Below, piece after piece: positions 27,608 to 35,058 of a DNA stretch of 64,000 nucleotides. The stretch is from the NCBI RefSeq assembly GCF_000739775.1, contig NZ_BBJH01000019.1, positions 62,001 to 126,000 of the forward strand. The letters are read 5' to 3'. Source of the DNA: Paraburkholderia heleia NBRC 101817. GTDB lineage: Bacteria > Pseudomonadota > Gammaproteobacteria > Burkholderiales > Burkholderiaceae. How positions within the stretch are numbered: the stretch's first letter is position 1; every line of letters begins with the position of its first letter. The notes under the pieces are model-generated. The model was not told the DNA's origin, searched no databases, and was given only the letters and a program-made list of their open reading frames with translations. Made by a program: the position numbers and the translations under genes.

Positions 27608-27660
27608 CGTAGCGGGTAGCGCGAATAGCTGGCATCGCGCTACGTGAGTTGTGACTGGGC

Positions 27661-27699
27661 GGACCCGAGGTGCGATGCGCTTCGGGTCCTTTTTCTTTT
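27661..27699 (+). terminator. Intrinsic terminator of puuD
   Basis: GGACCCGA pairs with TCGGGTCC around an 11-13 base loop and is followed by TTTTTCTTTT. It lies 54 bases after the puuD stop. Confidence 0.88.
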
Positions 27700-27945
27700 G
27701 AAACGGTCTTTGCTGGAGGGATTGCGAGTCGGGCCGCGATGCGGATATGGAGAATCAGCGTCGGCCTTCCCACTGATGCCGGGAACCCTGCGTGCTGTCC
27801 GGAGCGTGCGAGAGGCGCGGCTCGCCATCTGGCCCGAGCGAAGCATCGAGGCGTCGCACATCGCCCTGCATGACTCGCCACGCCTTGCGGCCTCTTGCGC
27901 AGCCTGTTCGACTTGAGCCACCACCGTACTTCGTCCGTCAAGCGC

Positions 27946-27978
27946 AAAAAAGCCACGGGGTCTCGGCCGTGGCTTTTT
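27946..27978. terminator. Intrinsic terminator of the alc-allA unit
   Basis: AAAAAGCCACGG pairs with CCGTGGCTTTTT around an 8-base loop; both strands have a T tract. It lies 35 bases after the allA stop and serves the minus-strand allantoin genes. Confidence 0.88.
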
Positions 27979-28012
27979 CCTGATGATACGTACTGCTGTG
28001 TAATTCCGTGAA

Positions 28013-28537
28013 TCACCTCATCGCGGCCTTCATCGCGTCTTCCGTCAACCAGAACGACTCCGGCAGATCCTGCTCGTTCAGATTGAGCCCATCTCCACCG
28101 CGATCGACGACGATGAAATCGCTCACCTCGCCTAACGCGATCAGCGGATGATGCCAGACGCCCTTTGCGTAGTTCACGCCCTGCCAGCCACGCGAAACGA
28201 ATGCGCGAATCTTCGCGACGTCCAGCTCGCCCGCCGGCGCGACCACGACGAGATACGGCTTGTCGTTGAGCGGCACGAACGCCTGGCTGCCCAGCGGATG
28301 CCGTTCGAGCATCTTCACTTCGAACGGCAGCTCGCGCGGCTGCCCGCGAAAAAGATTCACGAGCGTGCGGCCGCCTTCATCGGTCACATCCACGTTCGCG
28401 AGATCGTGAAAGCGGATGGTCGTGCCCAGATTGATCGGAATCTGCTTCGCGCCCGCGAGCTCGATCACGTCGCCGAAGGGCGCGAACGCCTCGCGGGTGA
28501 GCGGCTCGATCGTCAGCATCGTCCTTGTTTCACTCAT
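28013..28537 (-). CDS. allA: Ureidoglycolate lyase
   Basis: The 174-residue cupin-like protein has the family segments LTREAFAPFGDVIEL, INLGTTIRFHDLANVDV and VWHHPLIALGEVSDFIVVDR. It splits ureidoglycolate into glyoxylate and urea, the last step of this pathway. A GAGG sequence lies 5 bases before ATG 28537. It starts 18 bases after the allantoicase stop and ends the operon. Its first codons share a ACAAGGACGATG string with the 8-oxoguanine deaminase gene. Confidence 0.93.
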   Translation of the reverse strand: MSETRTMLTIEPLTREAFAPFGDVIELAGAKQIPINLGTTIRFHDLANVDVTDEGGRTLVNLFRGQPRELPFEVKMLERHPLGSQAFVPLNDKPYLVVVAPAGELDVAKIRAFVSRGWQGVNYAKGVWHHPLIALGEVSDFIVVDRGGDGLNLNEQDLPESFWLTEDAMKAAMR

Positions 28538-28555
28538 GATGGCCTCGTCAGCGTG

Positions 28556-29575
28556 TCAGGCGAGCGTGCCCCAGAGGCGTACACGCGACACGCCGCCGTC
28601 CGGGATGATGTTAAAGCGCACGTGCGTAACCGCGCCAAGCGCCGCGAGTTCGCTCTCATAGTAGTGCTGCTTGTCCATCTGCAGCGCCTGCTCGCCGAGC
28701 AGCACCGGCCAGAACATGGCCTGGGTCACGAGCGAGCTGTCCGTGCCGCCCACCACACGCGCGGCCTGGAACGAACAGCGGTCGGGGTAGTTGCCCTTGA
28801 AGTGCGCCGTATCGACTTCGATCTTCCTGATGATGCCCGGCTGCGCGAGCGCAATGATCGCCCAGTCGTTGCCGGGTTCGCGGCGGCGGCGCGTTTCCCA
28901 GCCGTCGCCCATGTTCACGCCGCGGCCCGGCATGAGCAGCGTGGCAGCCATGCCAAAGTGCTGATTGTTCGCGCTGACGAGGTACGCGCCGTTTTCCATC
29001 GCGGCGAGGTCGAACAGTTCGGTGCGGCTCGCGCCCGCCCAGTCCACCTGCGGCTGGCCGTACACACGCAGACGCGCGATGCCGCCATCGGGATAGATAT
29101 TCACGCGCAGGTGCGTGTACGGCTTGTCGCTCGACACTTCCACGTAGTGGTGGCTGTTGCCGTTCAACGAGGTCGAGGGAACGATCTCCGTCCATTGCGT
29201 CGCGGCAGTGGGTGCGCCGTCTGCCACATACGCACCCTCCACCGATGCCGCCGGCGGATAGTTGCCCGTGAAGTGGCTCGTGTCGATATCGAGGCCCTGA
29301 ATCACGCCGGGGCGGGCGAGTTTCACGATGCACCAGTCATAGCCGGTCGTGCGCTTGCGGCGCGTTTCCCAGCCGTCCATCCACTTGCCGTGTTCGTCGT
29401 ACTTGCCCGGAATAAAGACGGCCGGCTCCGGATTGAGCATGCGCTCCTTCGGCGCGAAGAAGTCGTCGCTCGCCTCAAGCGCCTGCGCGCCCAGGCGCGG
29501 GTCCGCGAGATTCACGAAGCGGCGCGTGAAATCGGGGGCGTTGGGGTCGAGAGTCGGGAGTGCCATCGTTGTCAT
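28556..29575 (-). CDS. alc: Allantoicase
   Basis: The 339-residue protein consists of two repeated jelly-roll halves, visible as DGWETRRKRTTGYDWCIVKL in the first and DGWETRRRREPGNDWAIIAL in the second, both followed by IDTSHFTGNYP / VDTAHFKGNYP. This duplication is the hallmark of allantoicase, which hydrolyses allantoate to ureidoglycolate and urea. Length is typical. It sits between uraD (72 bases upstream) and allA (18 bases downstream). Confidence 0.95.
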   Translation of the reverse strand: MTTMALPTLDPNAPDFTRRFVNLADPRLGAQALEASDDFFAPKERMLNPEPAVFIPGKYDEHGKWMDGWETRRKRTTGYDWCIVKLARPGVIQGLDIDTSHFTGNYPPAASVEGAYVADGAPTAATQWTEIVPSTSLNGNSHHYVEVSSDKPYTHLRVNIYPDGGIARLRVYGQPQVDWAGASRTELFDLAAMENGAYLVSANNQHFGMAATLLMPGRGVNMGDGWETRRRREPGNDWAIIALAQPGIIRKIEVDTAHFKGNYPDRCSFQAARVVGGTDSSLVTQAMFWPVLLGEQALQMDKQHYYESELAALGAVTHVRFNIIPDGGVSRVRLWGTLA

Positions 29576-29608
29576 CCTTCGTATCTTTTCTGTAGATCAA
29601 AACGGCGC

Positions 29609-29639
29609 TGCGCCCCCTCGCGAAAAACCGGGGGGCGCA
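29609..29639 (-). promoter_or_regulatory. Hairpin between uraD and alc
   Basis: Perfect 9-base arms TGCGCCCCC / GGGGGCGCA around 13 bases lie in the only sizeable gap inside the puuE-uraD-alc-allA unit. On the minus strand the hairpin is followed after six bases by TTTT. It could be a leaky terminator or an RNA-stability element. Confidence 0.4.
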
Positions 29640-29647
29640 TCGCCACG

Positions 29648-30169
29648 TTACGCATCGATCAGTTCATCCAGCCTGAAGCGCGCAATGCGGTAAATCTGGT
29701 CGAGGCTCGCGCGCATTTCCTCGGCGCGGCTGTTGTTCACGCGCGCCTCGAAGTTCGCGATGATGCCGTGGCGGTCATAGCCGCGCACGGCAAGAATGAA
29801 TGGGAATCCGAACTTCTCGCGATACGCGCCGTTGAGCGCGAGGAGCTTGTCGAACTCTTCCTGCGTGCACTGATTCAGGCCCGCACCGCTTTGCTCGCGC
29901 GTGGATTCGGCGGTCAGCTCGCCGCGCACGGCAGCCTTGCCCGCAAGTTCCGGGTGGGCGTTGATGAGCGCAAGCTGCTGCGCCTCGCCCGCGGTTTCGA
30001 CGGCCTGCGACATGGTGCGATGCAGCGCGTCGATGCTCGCAAACGGGCGTTGCCGTGCGGCCGCGGCGGCAACCCAGGGCGAGTGCTCGAAGATGCCCGA
30101 AAGCGCCGCCACGAAGGCGTCGACCGAAGCCTGATTCAGCTGTTCGAGGGTGTAGTGCATTGCCTTCAT
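29648..30169 (-). CDS. uraD: OHCU decarboxylase
   Basis: The 173-residue helical protein has the catalytic AHPELAGKAA motif, the NQCTQEEFDKLLALNGAYRE segment and the substrate-site signature KFGFPFILAVRG of OHCU decarboxylases. It converts 2-oxo-4-hydroxy-4-carboxy-5-ureidoimidazoline to S-allantoin. The start at 30169 (MKAMHYTLEQLNQ) overlaps the puuE stop by 4 bases (ATGA), showing translational coupling to allantoinase, the next enzyme; ATG 30160 is an alternative. Confidence 0.95.
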   Translation of the reverse strand: MKAMHYTLEQLNQASVDAFVAALSGIFEHSPWVAAAAARQRPFASIDALHRTMSQAVETAGEAQQLALINAHPELAGKAAVRGELTAESTREQSGAGLNQCTQEEFDKLLALNGAYREKFGFPFILAVRGYDRHGIIANFEARVNNSRAEEMRASLDQIYRIARFRLDELIDA

Positions 30170-31125
30170 GCGGCGGCCCCGCGGTGGTCGTTCTGTTGCG
30201 GTTGATAGGGATGATGCTCGCGCCAGTGGCGCGCGATGTCCACGCGTCGTGTGACCCACACGCGCTCGTGTTTTTCGATGTGGTCGAGGAAGCGCTGCAG
30301 CGCGCGAAAACGCCCGGGTCGCCCGAGCAGCCGGCAGTGCATGCCGATCGAGAGCATCTTCGGCGCTTCGGCGCCTTCTTCGTAGAGCACGTCGAATGCG
30401 TCGCGCAGATAGGTGAAGAAGTGGTCCGCCGTGTTGAAGCCCTGGGGCGAAGCGAAGCGCATGTCGTTCGTGTCGAGCGTATAAGGCACGATCAGCTGCG
30501 GCAGCGACTTGCCGCCTGTGACCTCCACGTCCATCCAGAACGGCAGGTCGTCGCCGTAGTAATCGGAGTCGTAGAGGAAGCCGCCATACTCGGCCACGAG
30601 GCGATGCGTGTTGGGGCTGTCGCGCCCGGTGTACCAGCCGAGCGGGCGCACGCCCGTCACGCGCTCGATCGCTTCCATGCCGAGCTTCATATGCTCGGCC
30701 TCTTTGGCGGGCGAGACATCCTGGTAGTGAATCCAGCGATACCCATGGCACGCAATCTCGTGACCCAGCTCGACGAACGCGCGCGCGACTTCGGGATGAC
30801 GCTCGATCGCCATGCCCACACCGAACACGGTGAGCGGCAGGCCGCGCTTTTCGAATTCGCGCAGGATGCGCCACACGCCCGCGCGCGAGCCATATTCGTA
30901 GATCGACTCCATGCTCATATGGCGCGCGGGATACGCTGCGGCGCCCACGATTTCGGAGAGGAACTGCTCGGAGCCGGAATCGCCGTGCAGTACGCAGTTT
31001 TCGCCGCCCTCTTCGTAGTTGAGCACGAACTGCACCGCGACGCGCGCCTGGCCGGGCCAGTTGGCCTGCACCGGATACCGGCCATAACCGATCAGATCGC
31101 GGGGATATTGGGGATCGAGTGGCAT
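30166..31125 (-). CDS. puuE: Allantoinase PuuE (polysaccharide-deacetylase fold)
   Basis: The 319-residue protein begins MPLDPQYPRDLIGYGRYPVQ and has YEEGGENCVLHGD, SMESIYEYGSRAGVWRILRE and HEIACHGYRWIHYQDV, all typical of PuuE. It hydrolyses S-allantoin to allantoate and is unrelated to the zinc amidohydrolase allantoinase AllB. The start at 31125 is where family homology begins; the frame is open upstream to about 31314 with unrelated residues. uraD is coupled downstream. Confidence 0.94.
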   Translation of the reverse strand: MPLDPQYPRDLIGYGRYPVQANWPGQARVAVQFVLNYEEGGENCVLHGDSGSEQFLSEIVGAAAYPARHMSMESIYEYGSRAGVWRILREFEKRGLPLTVFGVGMAIERHPEVARAFVELGHEIACHGYRWIHYQDVSPAKEAEHMKLGMEAIERVTGVRPLGWYTGRDSPNTHRLVAEYGGFLYDSDYYGDDLPFWMDVEVTGGKSLPQLIVPYTLDTNDMRFASPQGFNTADHFFTYLRDAFDVLYEEGAEAPKMLSIGMHCRLLGRPGRFRALQRFLDHIEKHERVWVTRRVDIARHWREHHPYQPQQNDHRGAAA

Positions 31126-31383
31126 GCTGGTCGAATCAATCGAATAGAGAGAATGAAACGAAATCGCCGCGCAACAGCGAAGCGCCGTATAGCGGCCGCC
31201 GGCGCTGCTTTGCAGGACCTGGCGGACGGTCCGCGCAACCTGCTTGCAGGATTGGACCAGTGTAGCGAAATCACCTGTACGCGCCCATACGCACGCCCAG
31301 ATAGTACGGGTCAAGCGAGGTGTATGTGGCCGCCCGATCCGGCGTCATCCCGGCGGCCATCTGTATTTGCGCGCGCCGCGCGT

Positions 31384-32172
31384 TTACCCGTAGCGCAGCG
31401 GCCGCACGGGCGGCGGAGTTTCCGTGACCGGGGCGGGATTTGCCGGGCTGAAACGCGCGAATTCGCCGTCGTAACGCTTGGCTAGCGGCCGCGCGAAGTC
31501 ACCGCGTTTGGCCGTTGTGAGGCGCAGCGCGACGAGCGCCTCCACCCACTTCACGGCGGCCGTCACGCCGTCGATCACCGGCACGCCTAGCGCGTCCTCC
31601 ACCTGTGCGCACAAGCTCGTCATGCCGGCGCAACCGAGCACGATCGCATCCGCGCCATCTTCCTCGAGCGCGCGGCGGCACTCGTCGACGATCGCGCGGC
31701 GCGCGGCCGATCCCGGTTCATCGAGTTCGAGCACGGCCACGTCGATCGCGCGCACGTTGCGGCAAAAGCGCGTCATGCCGTAGCGCTCGGCGAGGTGCCA
31801 GGCCATGGCGCGCGTGCGCGAGAGCGTCGTCACGACCGAGAAACCCGGCGCCAGCACGCTCGCCGCATGCATCGCGGCTTCCGCGATGCCCACGACGGGC
31901 CCGCGCGCCAACTCGCGCGCCGCGTAAAGGCCTGGATCGCCAAAGCACGCGATCACGTAGCCGTCGAAGCCTTCGCGCTCGCCCGCCTCCACTTCGGCGA
32001 GCAGGCCGGGCGTGGCGAGCGCCTCGTCGTAATAGCCTTCGATCGACGGCGGGCCCATCGTCGGGCTCACCGCCACCACCTCCGTGCCCGGTGCGATCAC
32101 GGCGCGCGCGCACTGCTCCATCGCGGCGGTCATACGTTGCGTGGTGTTCGGATTGATCAATTTGATGCGCAT
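31384..32172 (-). CDS. Asp/Glu/hydantoin racemase family protein, probable allantoin racemase
   Basis: The 262-residue protein starts MRIKLINPNTTQRMTAAMEQ, the usual N-terminus of hydantoin/allantoin racemases, and carries the two catalytic cysteines in IACFGDPGL and VLGCAGM. In this setting it would interconvert R- and S-allantoin so that chemically formed R-allantoin reaches PuuE (HpxA-like role). The gene lies between the NCS1 transporter and puuE on the same strand, 258 bases before puuE. Hydantoin or maleate-type racemisation is an alternative. Confidence 0.82.
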   Translation of the reverse strand: MRIKLINPNTTQRMTAAMEQCARAVIAPGTEVVAVSPTMGPPSIEGYYDEALATPGLLAEVEAGEREGFDGYVIACFGDPGLYAARELARGPVVGIAEAAMHAASVLAPGFSVVTTLSRTRAMAWHLAERYGMTRFCRNVRAIDVAVLELDEPGSAARRAIVDECRRALEEDGADAIVLGCAGMTSLCAQVEDALGVPVIDGVTAAVKWVEALVALRLTTAKRGDFARPLAKRYDGEFARFSPANPAPVTETPPPVRPLRYG

Positions 32173-32208
32173 TTCAATTCCTTCTTCGATGCCTGGTTTG
32201 CACGAAGC

Positions 32209-33723
32209 TCATGCGTTGGCGCGAGCGCGTTCGCCCATCGTGAGCGCGCGATAGAACAACGCGGCAAGCGCTGCGCCGATGAACCACGAGAAGTTCGCCG
32301 CACCGCCGAGCGAAGGCACCATCACGCAGACAATCGCGATCACCGCTGCGGGCAGCAACGCCGACACCGCGCGCCAGTTCACGCCGTTGCGATACCAGTA
32401 CGCCCCTTTCGGCGACACCGTATAGAGATCATCCACGGCGAGACGGCCGCGCTTCACGAGATAGAAGTCGACAATCAGGACACCATACAAAGGGCCGATG
32501 AAGGCGCCGAGCACGTCGAGCGTGTAGTGAATCACGGCCGGGTTGTTGAAGAGATTCCACGGCGTGATGAAGATCGAGGCCACGGCGGCGAGCATGCCGC
32601 CCGCACGCCAGCTGATGAGCCGTGGTGCGACGTTGGAAAAGTCGAACGCGGGCGAAACGAAGTTCGCGACGATGTTGATGCCGATGGTCGCAATCGTGAA
32701 CGTGAGCGCACCGAGAATCACAGCGGTCGGATGATCGATGCGGCCGACCGTTTCGACGGGATCGGTAATCAGTTCCCCGAACACAGGCAGCGTTGCCGAT
32801 GTCGTGATGACCGTGACGAGCGAGAAGGCGAGAAAATTGACCGGCAGTCCCCAGAAGTTGCCTTTGTGAACGCTCTTGAGCGACTTGCCGTAGCGCGAGA
32901 AGTCGCCGAAATTGAGCATCGGCCCCGAGAAGTAGGACACCACGAGCGAGATCGCCGTGATCATCACGGGAATCACTTCGGTACCGTGATACTTCACGCC
33001 GCCGAGATTCAGGCCAATGTTGTGCCAGCCCGCGCGATACACCATGTAGCCCGCAAGCGCGAACATCACGACATAAACCGCCGGCCCGGCGAAGTCGATG
33101 AACTTCTTGATCGTCTCCATGCCGTTCCAGAACACGAACGCCTGCAGCACCCAGAGCGTCATGAAGCCGGCCCAGCCGATTGCGGAAAGCCCGAGCAGCC
33201 CGTGCTTGTGCACGTCGGCATAAGGCATGAGCTGCGGAACGAACTTGAGTACGACGATCACGAGCGCGCTCGAAGCGAGGTACGTCTGGATGCCGTACCA
33301 CGCCACGGCGATGAGGCCGCGGATCACGGCGGGAATATTGGCGCCGAGCACGCCGAAGGTGCCGCGACAGGCCACCGGATACGGCACGCCGTGACGCTGG
33401 CTCGGCCGCGCGATCAGGTTGCAGAGCACATTGACGATGGAGATGCCGACGATCAGCGCGACGAGCACTTGCCAGCTCGTGAGGCCGAGCGCGAAGAGGC
33501 TCCCCGCGAACACATAGCCGCCGACGCTATGCACGTCGGACATCCAGAACGCGAAGATGTTGTACGCGCCCCAGGTCTGCTCCTTGAGCGGTGCAAGGTC
33601 GTGGTTGTAGAGCCGCTCGCTGTAGCCGGCCGGCAAGCACAGATTGTCTGCGGACTCGCTGCTTTCGCCAGATTCGAAGTTGGGCACTGCCGGACTGCCA
33701 GGTGACGCGCTGAACTGAGCCAT
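32209..33723 (-). CDS. NCS1-family nucleobase/allantoin transporter
   Basis: The 504-residue protein has about twelve membrane helices and the NCS1 hallmarks: SERLYNHDLAPLKEQTWGAY, FAFWMSDVHSVGGYVFAGSL, and PYPVACRGTFGVLGANIPAV. AAGGAG lies 6 bases before ATG 33723. NCS1 proteins import purines, pyrimidines, hydantoins or allantoin with a cation. The adjacent racemase and allantoinase suggest allantoin or another purine intermediate as substrate. The racemase gene begins 36 bases downstream, so they are probably one unit. Confidence 0.9.
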   Translation of the reverse strand: MAQFSASPGSPAVPNFESGESSESADNLCLPAGYSERLYNHDLAPLKEQTWGAYNIFAFWMSDVHSVGGYVFAGSLFALGLTSWQVLVALIVGISIVNVLCNLIARPSQRHGVPYPVACRGTFGVLGANIPAVIRGLIAVAWYGIQTYLASSALVIVVLKFVPQLMPYADVHKHGLLGLSAIGWAGFMTLWVLQAFVFWNGMETIKKFIDFAGPAVYVVMFALAGYMVYRAGWHNIGLNLGGVKYHGTEVIPVMITAISLVVSYFSGPMLNFGDFSRYGKSLKSVHKGNFWGLPVNFLAFSLVTVITTSATLPVFGELITDPVETVGRIDHPTAVILGALTFTIATIGINIVANFVSPAFDFSNVAPRLISWRAGGMLAAVASIFITPWNLFNNPAVIHYTLDVLGAFIGPLYGVLIVDFYLVKRGRLAVDDLYTVSPKGAYWYRNGVNWRAVSALLPAAVIAIVCVMVPSLGGAANFSWFIGAALAALFYRALTMGERARANA

Positions 33724-34025
33724 GATCCGCTCCTTGGATGGATATGCCACGGAAAAAAGACGCCTGAACGCCTCGAAACGCGTGCGTACCGCCGCTGGAC
33801 GCGGCCGCCGCGATATCCCCGAATGGTCTGGCCTGCGCGGGCACTGCGTCGGTCGCCGCTGCGGGCGCCCTGTAACGCTGTGCCTGTTCTTGCCGTACGC
33901 ATGCACTGCATGCGCCCCACTCCATCCCCTTCAGCCGCGGCGGCCACCGTTCGTAGCGGGCCGCCGCGCTTCACTGCAATCCTTTCCTTTACTTCAATGC
34001 GCTTCAGTGCCGCCTCGGAAGCGCA
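33724..34025. other. Intergenic region, 302 bases, upstream of the NCS1 transporter gene
   Basis: No gene is supportable. The region contains the leader of the transporter gene and a 17-base palindrome at 33898-33914. I did not recognise a riboswitch by eye, but a GC-rich leader of this length before a purine transporter deserves a covariance search. Confidence 0.5.
33898..33914. promoter_or_regulatory. 17-base perfect palindrome upstream of the NCS1 gene
   Basis: CGCATGCA-C-TGCATGCG has perfect 8-base arms around one base. It lies 175 bases before the NCS1 start. Its ATGCA and TGCAT halves resemble those of the palindrome before uraH, though the spacing differs (one base here, three there). 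Confidence 0.4.
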
Positions 34026-34748
34026 TCAGCGTGCAAGCGAGGTCGCCTCGCGCGTGCCGAACACTTCCTGCAAGTCGACCGAAGCGCCTGCCGGCCGGTC
34101 GAGCATCCGAAGCTCGACACCCTGCAAATGACGCACCATGAGCTCGACGGCCTCGTTCTCGTTGCCGGCCTCGAGCGCCGCGAGAATCGCCTCGTGGTCG
34201 TCGAACGAACACGGACTGCGTCCCGGCGATTCGTAGAGCGCTGAAATCAGCGTCGAGCGCGCCACGAGCCCGCCCAGGCAATCGCACAGCACCGTATTGC
34301 CGGTGAGCGCGGCGAGCGACGTATGAAACTCGCCCGAAAGCCGGATCCACGTCGGGAAGTCGCGCCCCTCGAAGGCCTTGCGCTCGCGCCTGATCGTCTC
34401 GCCGATGGTCTTCAGCCGGCGGTTGCCACGCTGTGCGCTGCAAATGCGCCCCACTACTGCCAACTCGATGATCCGCCGCATCTCAAACACCTCGTGCACT
34501 TCCTGGAGCGACGGGCTTGCGACGAACGCGCCACGATTGGGCTCCAGATCCACGAGATGGTCCTTCGCGAGCAGCGCGAGCGCCTGGCGGATCGGGCCGC
34601 GCTTCACGCCGAATACTTCGCACAACTGCGCTTCAGTCAGCTTCGCGCCGGGCGGCAGCCGGTGCTCGAGTATCGCTGCGCGGATTCGCGCGGCGATTGC
34701 CTCGGGCTTCATGCCGGTTGCTTCGGCGTCGATATCGGTCTTTCGCAT
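34026..34748 (-). CDS. GntR/FadR-family transcriptional regulator (purine island)
   Basis: The 240-residue protein has an N-terminal winged helix (KPEAIAARIRAAILEHRLPP, LTEAQLCEVFGVKRGPIRQA) and a helical FCD ligand domain (about 95-230; FEMRRIIELAVV, FHTSLAALTGNTVL). The FCD type often binds small acids through a metal. The start at 34748 places the helix-turn-helix normally; the open frame continues upstream through the operator region. Its orientation ahead of the allantoin genes and two matching operator-like sites just upstream suggest autoregulation and control of the purine genes. Confidence 0.88.
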   Translation of the reverse strand: MRKTDIDAEATGMKPEAIAARIRAAILEHRLPPGAKLTEAQLCEVFGVKRGPIRQALALLAKDHLVDLEPNRGAFVASPSLQEVHEVFEMRRIIELAVVGRICSAQRGNRRLKTIGETIRRERKAFEGRDFPTWIRLSGEFHTSLAALTGNTVLCDCLGGLVARSTLISALYESPGRSPCSFDDHEAILAALEAGNENEAVELMVRHLQGVELRMLDRPAGASVDLQEVFGTREATSLAR

Positions 34749-34790
34749 GGCTCGGATCTCTATGTTGGGTATCCTAGGTTGGACATAAAT

Positions 34791-34802
34791 ATTGTCAACA
34801 AT
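34791..34802. promoter_or_regulatory. GntR-type operator-like site 1
   Basis: ATTGT-CA-ACAAT is a perfect 5-base inverted repeat, 43 bases before the gntR start. The TTGT...ACAA form is that of FadR/FCD-type GntR operators. The next ten bases (TTTGTTGGCG) offer a further imperfect half-site. Confidence 0.6.
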
Positions 34803-34934
34803 TTTGTTGGCGAACCTGGGGAAGATCCCCACGTGCGCGCCAGGTGCCACATGCCTCTTATCGGTGAAATGTGCTTTATTTCGGGGAATTCAGCACCTGC
34901 ATGGTGATTCGTTGCCCCAATCCAGTCACATTTT

Positions 34935-34945
34935 TTGTCAACAAT
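34935..34945. promoter_or_regulatory. GntR-type operator-like site 2
   Basis: TTGTCAACAAT repeats the core of site 1 exactly over 11 bases, 143 bases further upstream of gntR and in the same orientation. Two equal sites this far apart could support looping or repression of upstream transcription. Confidence 0.55.
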
Positions 34946-35020
34946 CTAGAGCCACGTGGGGTATCTTGAGCATTGTCTGGCGCCTCCAGAATTGGGCCGT
35001 TAGTTGCATAAGATGTCGTG

Positions 35021-35044
35021 AAAAAAGCGCCCGAAAGCGCCTTT
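35021..35044 (-). terminator. Intrinsic terminator of ldcA
   Basis: On the minus strand AAAGGCGC pairs with GCGCTTT (one bulged G), followed by a T run. It begins 15 bases after the ldcA stop. Confidence 0.6.
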
Positions 35045-35058
35045 GTGTCAGTGCAAAA

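Larger units (their letters stand above)
27608..28012. other. Intergenic region, 405 bases, between convergent puuD and allA
   Basis: The region holds two terminators (27661-27699 for puuD and 27946-27978 for allA). The stretch between them, 27700-27945, shows no supportable gene on either strand. Confidence 0.6.
34749..35058. other. Regulatory region, 310 bases, between gntR start and ldcA stop
   Basis: This A/T-richer stretch holds two copies of TTGTCAACAAT (34792-34802 and 34935-34945), an inverted repeat TGGGGA-AGA-TCCCCA (34817-34831) and the ldcA terminator (35021-35044). No gene is supportable. Confidence 0.6.
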
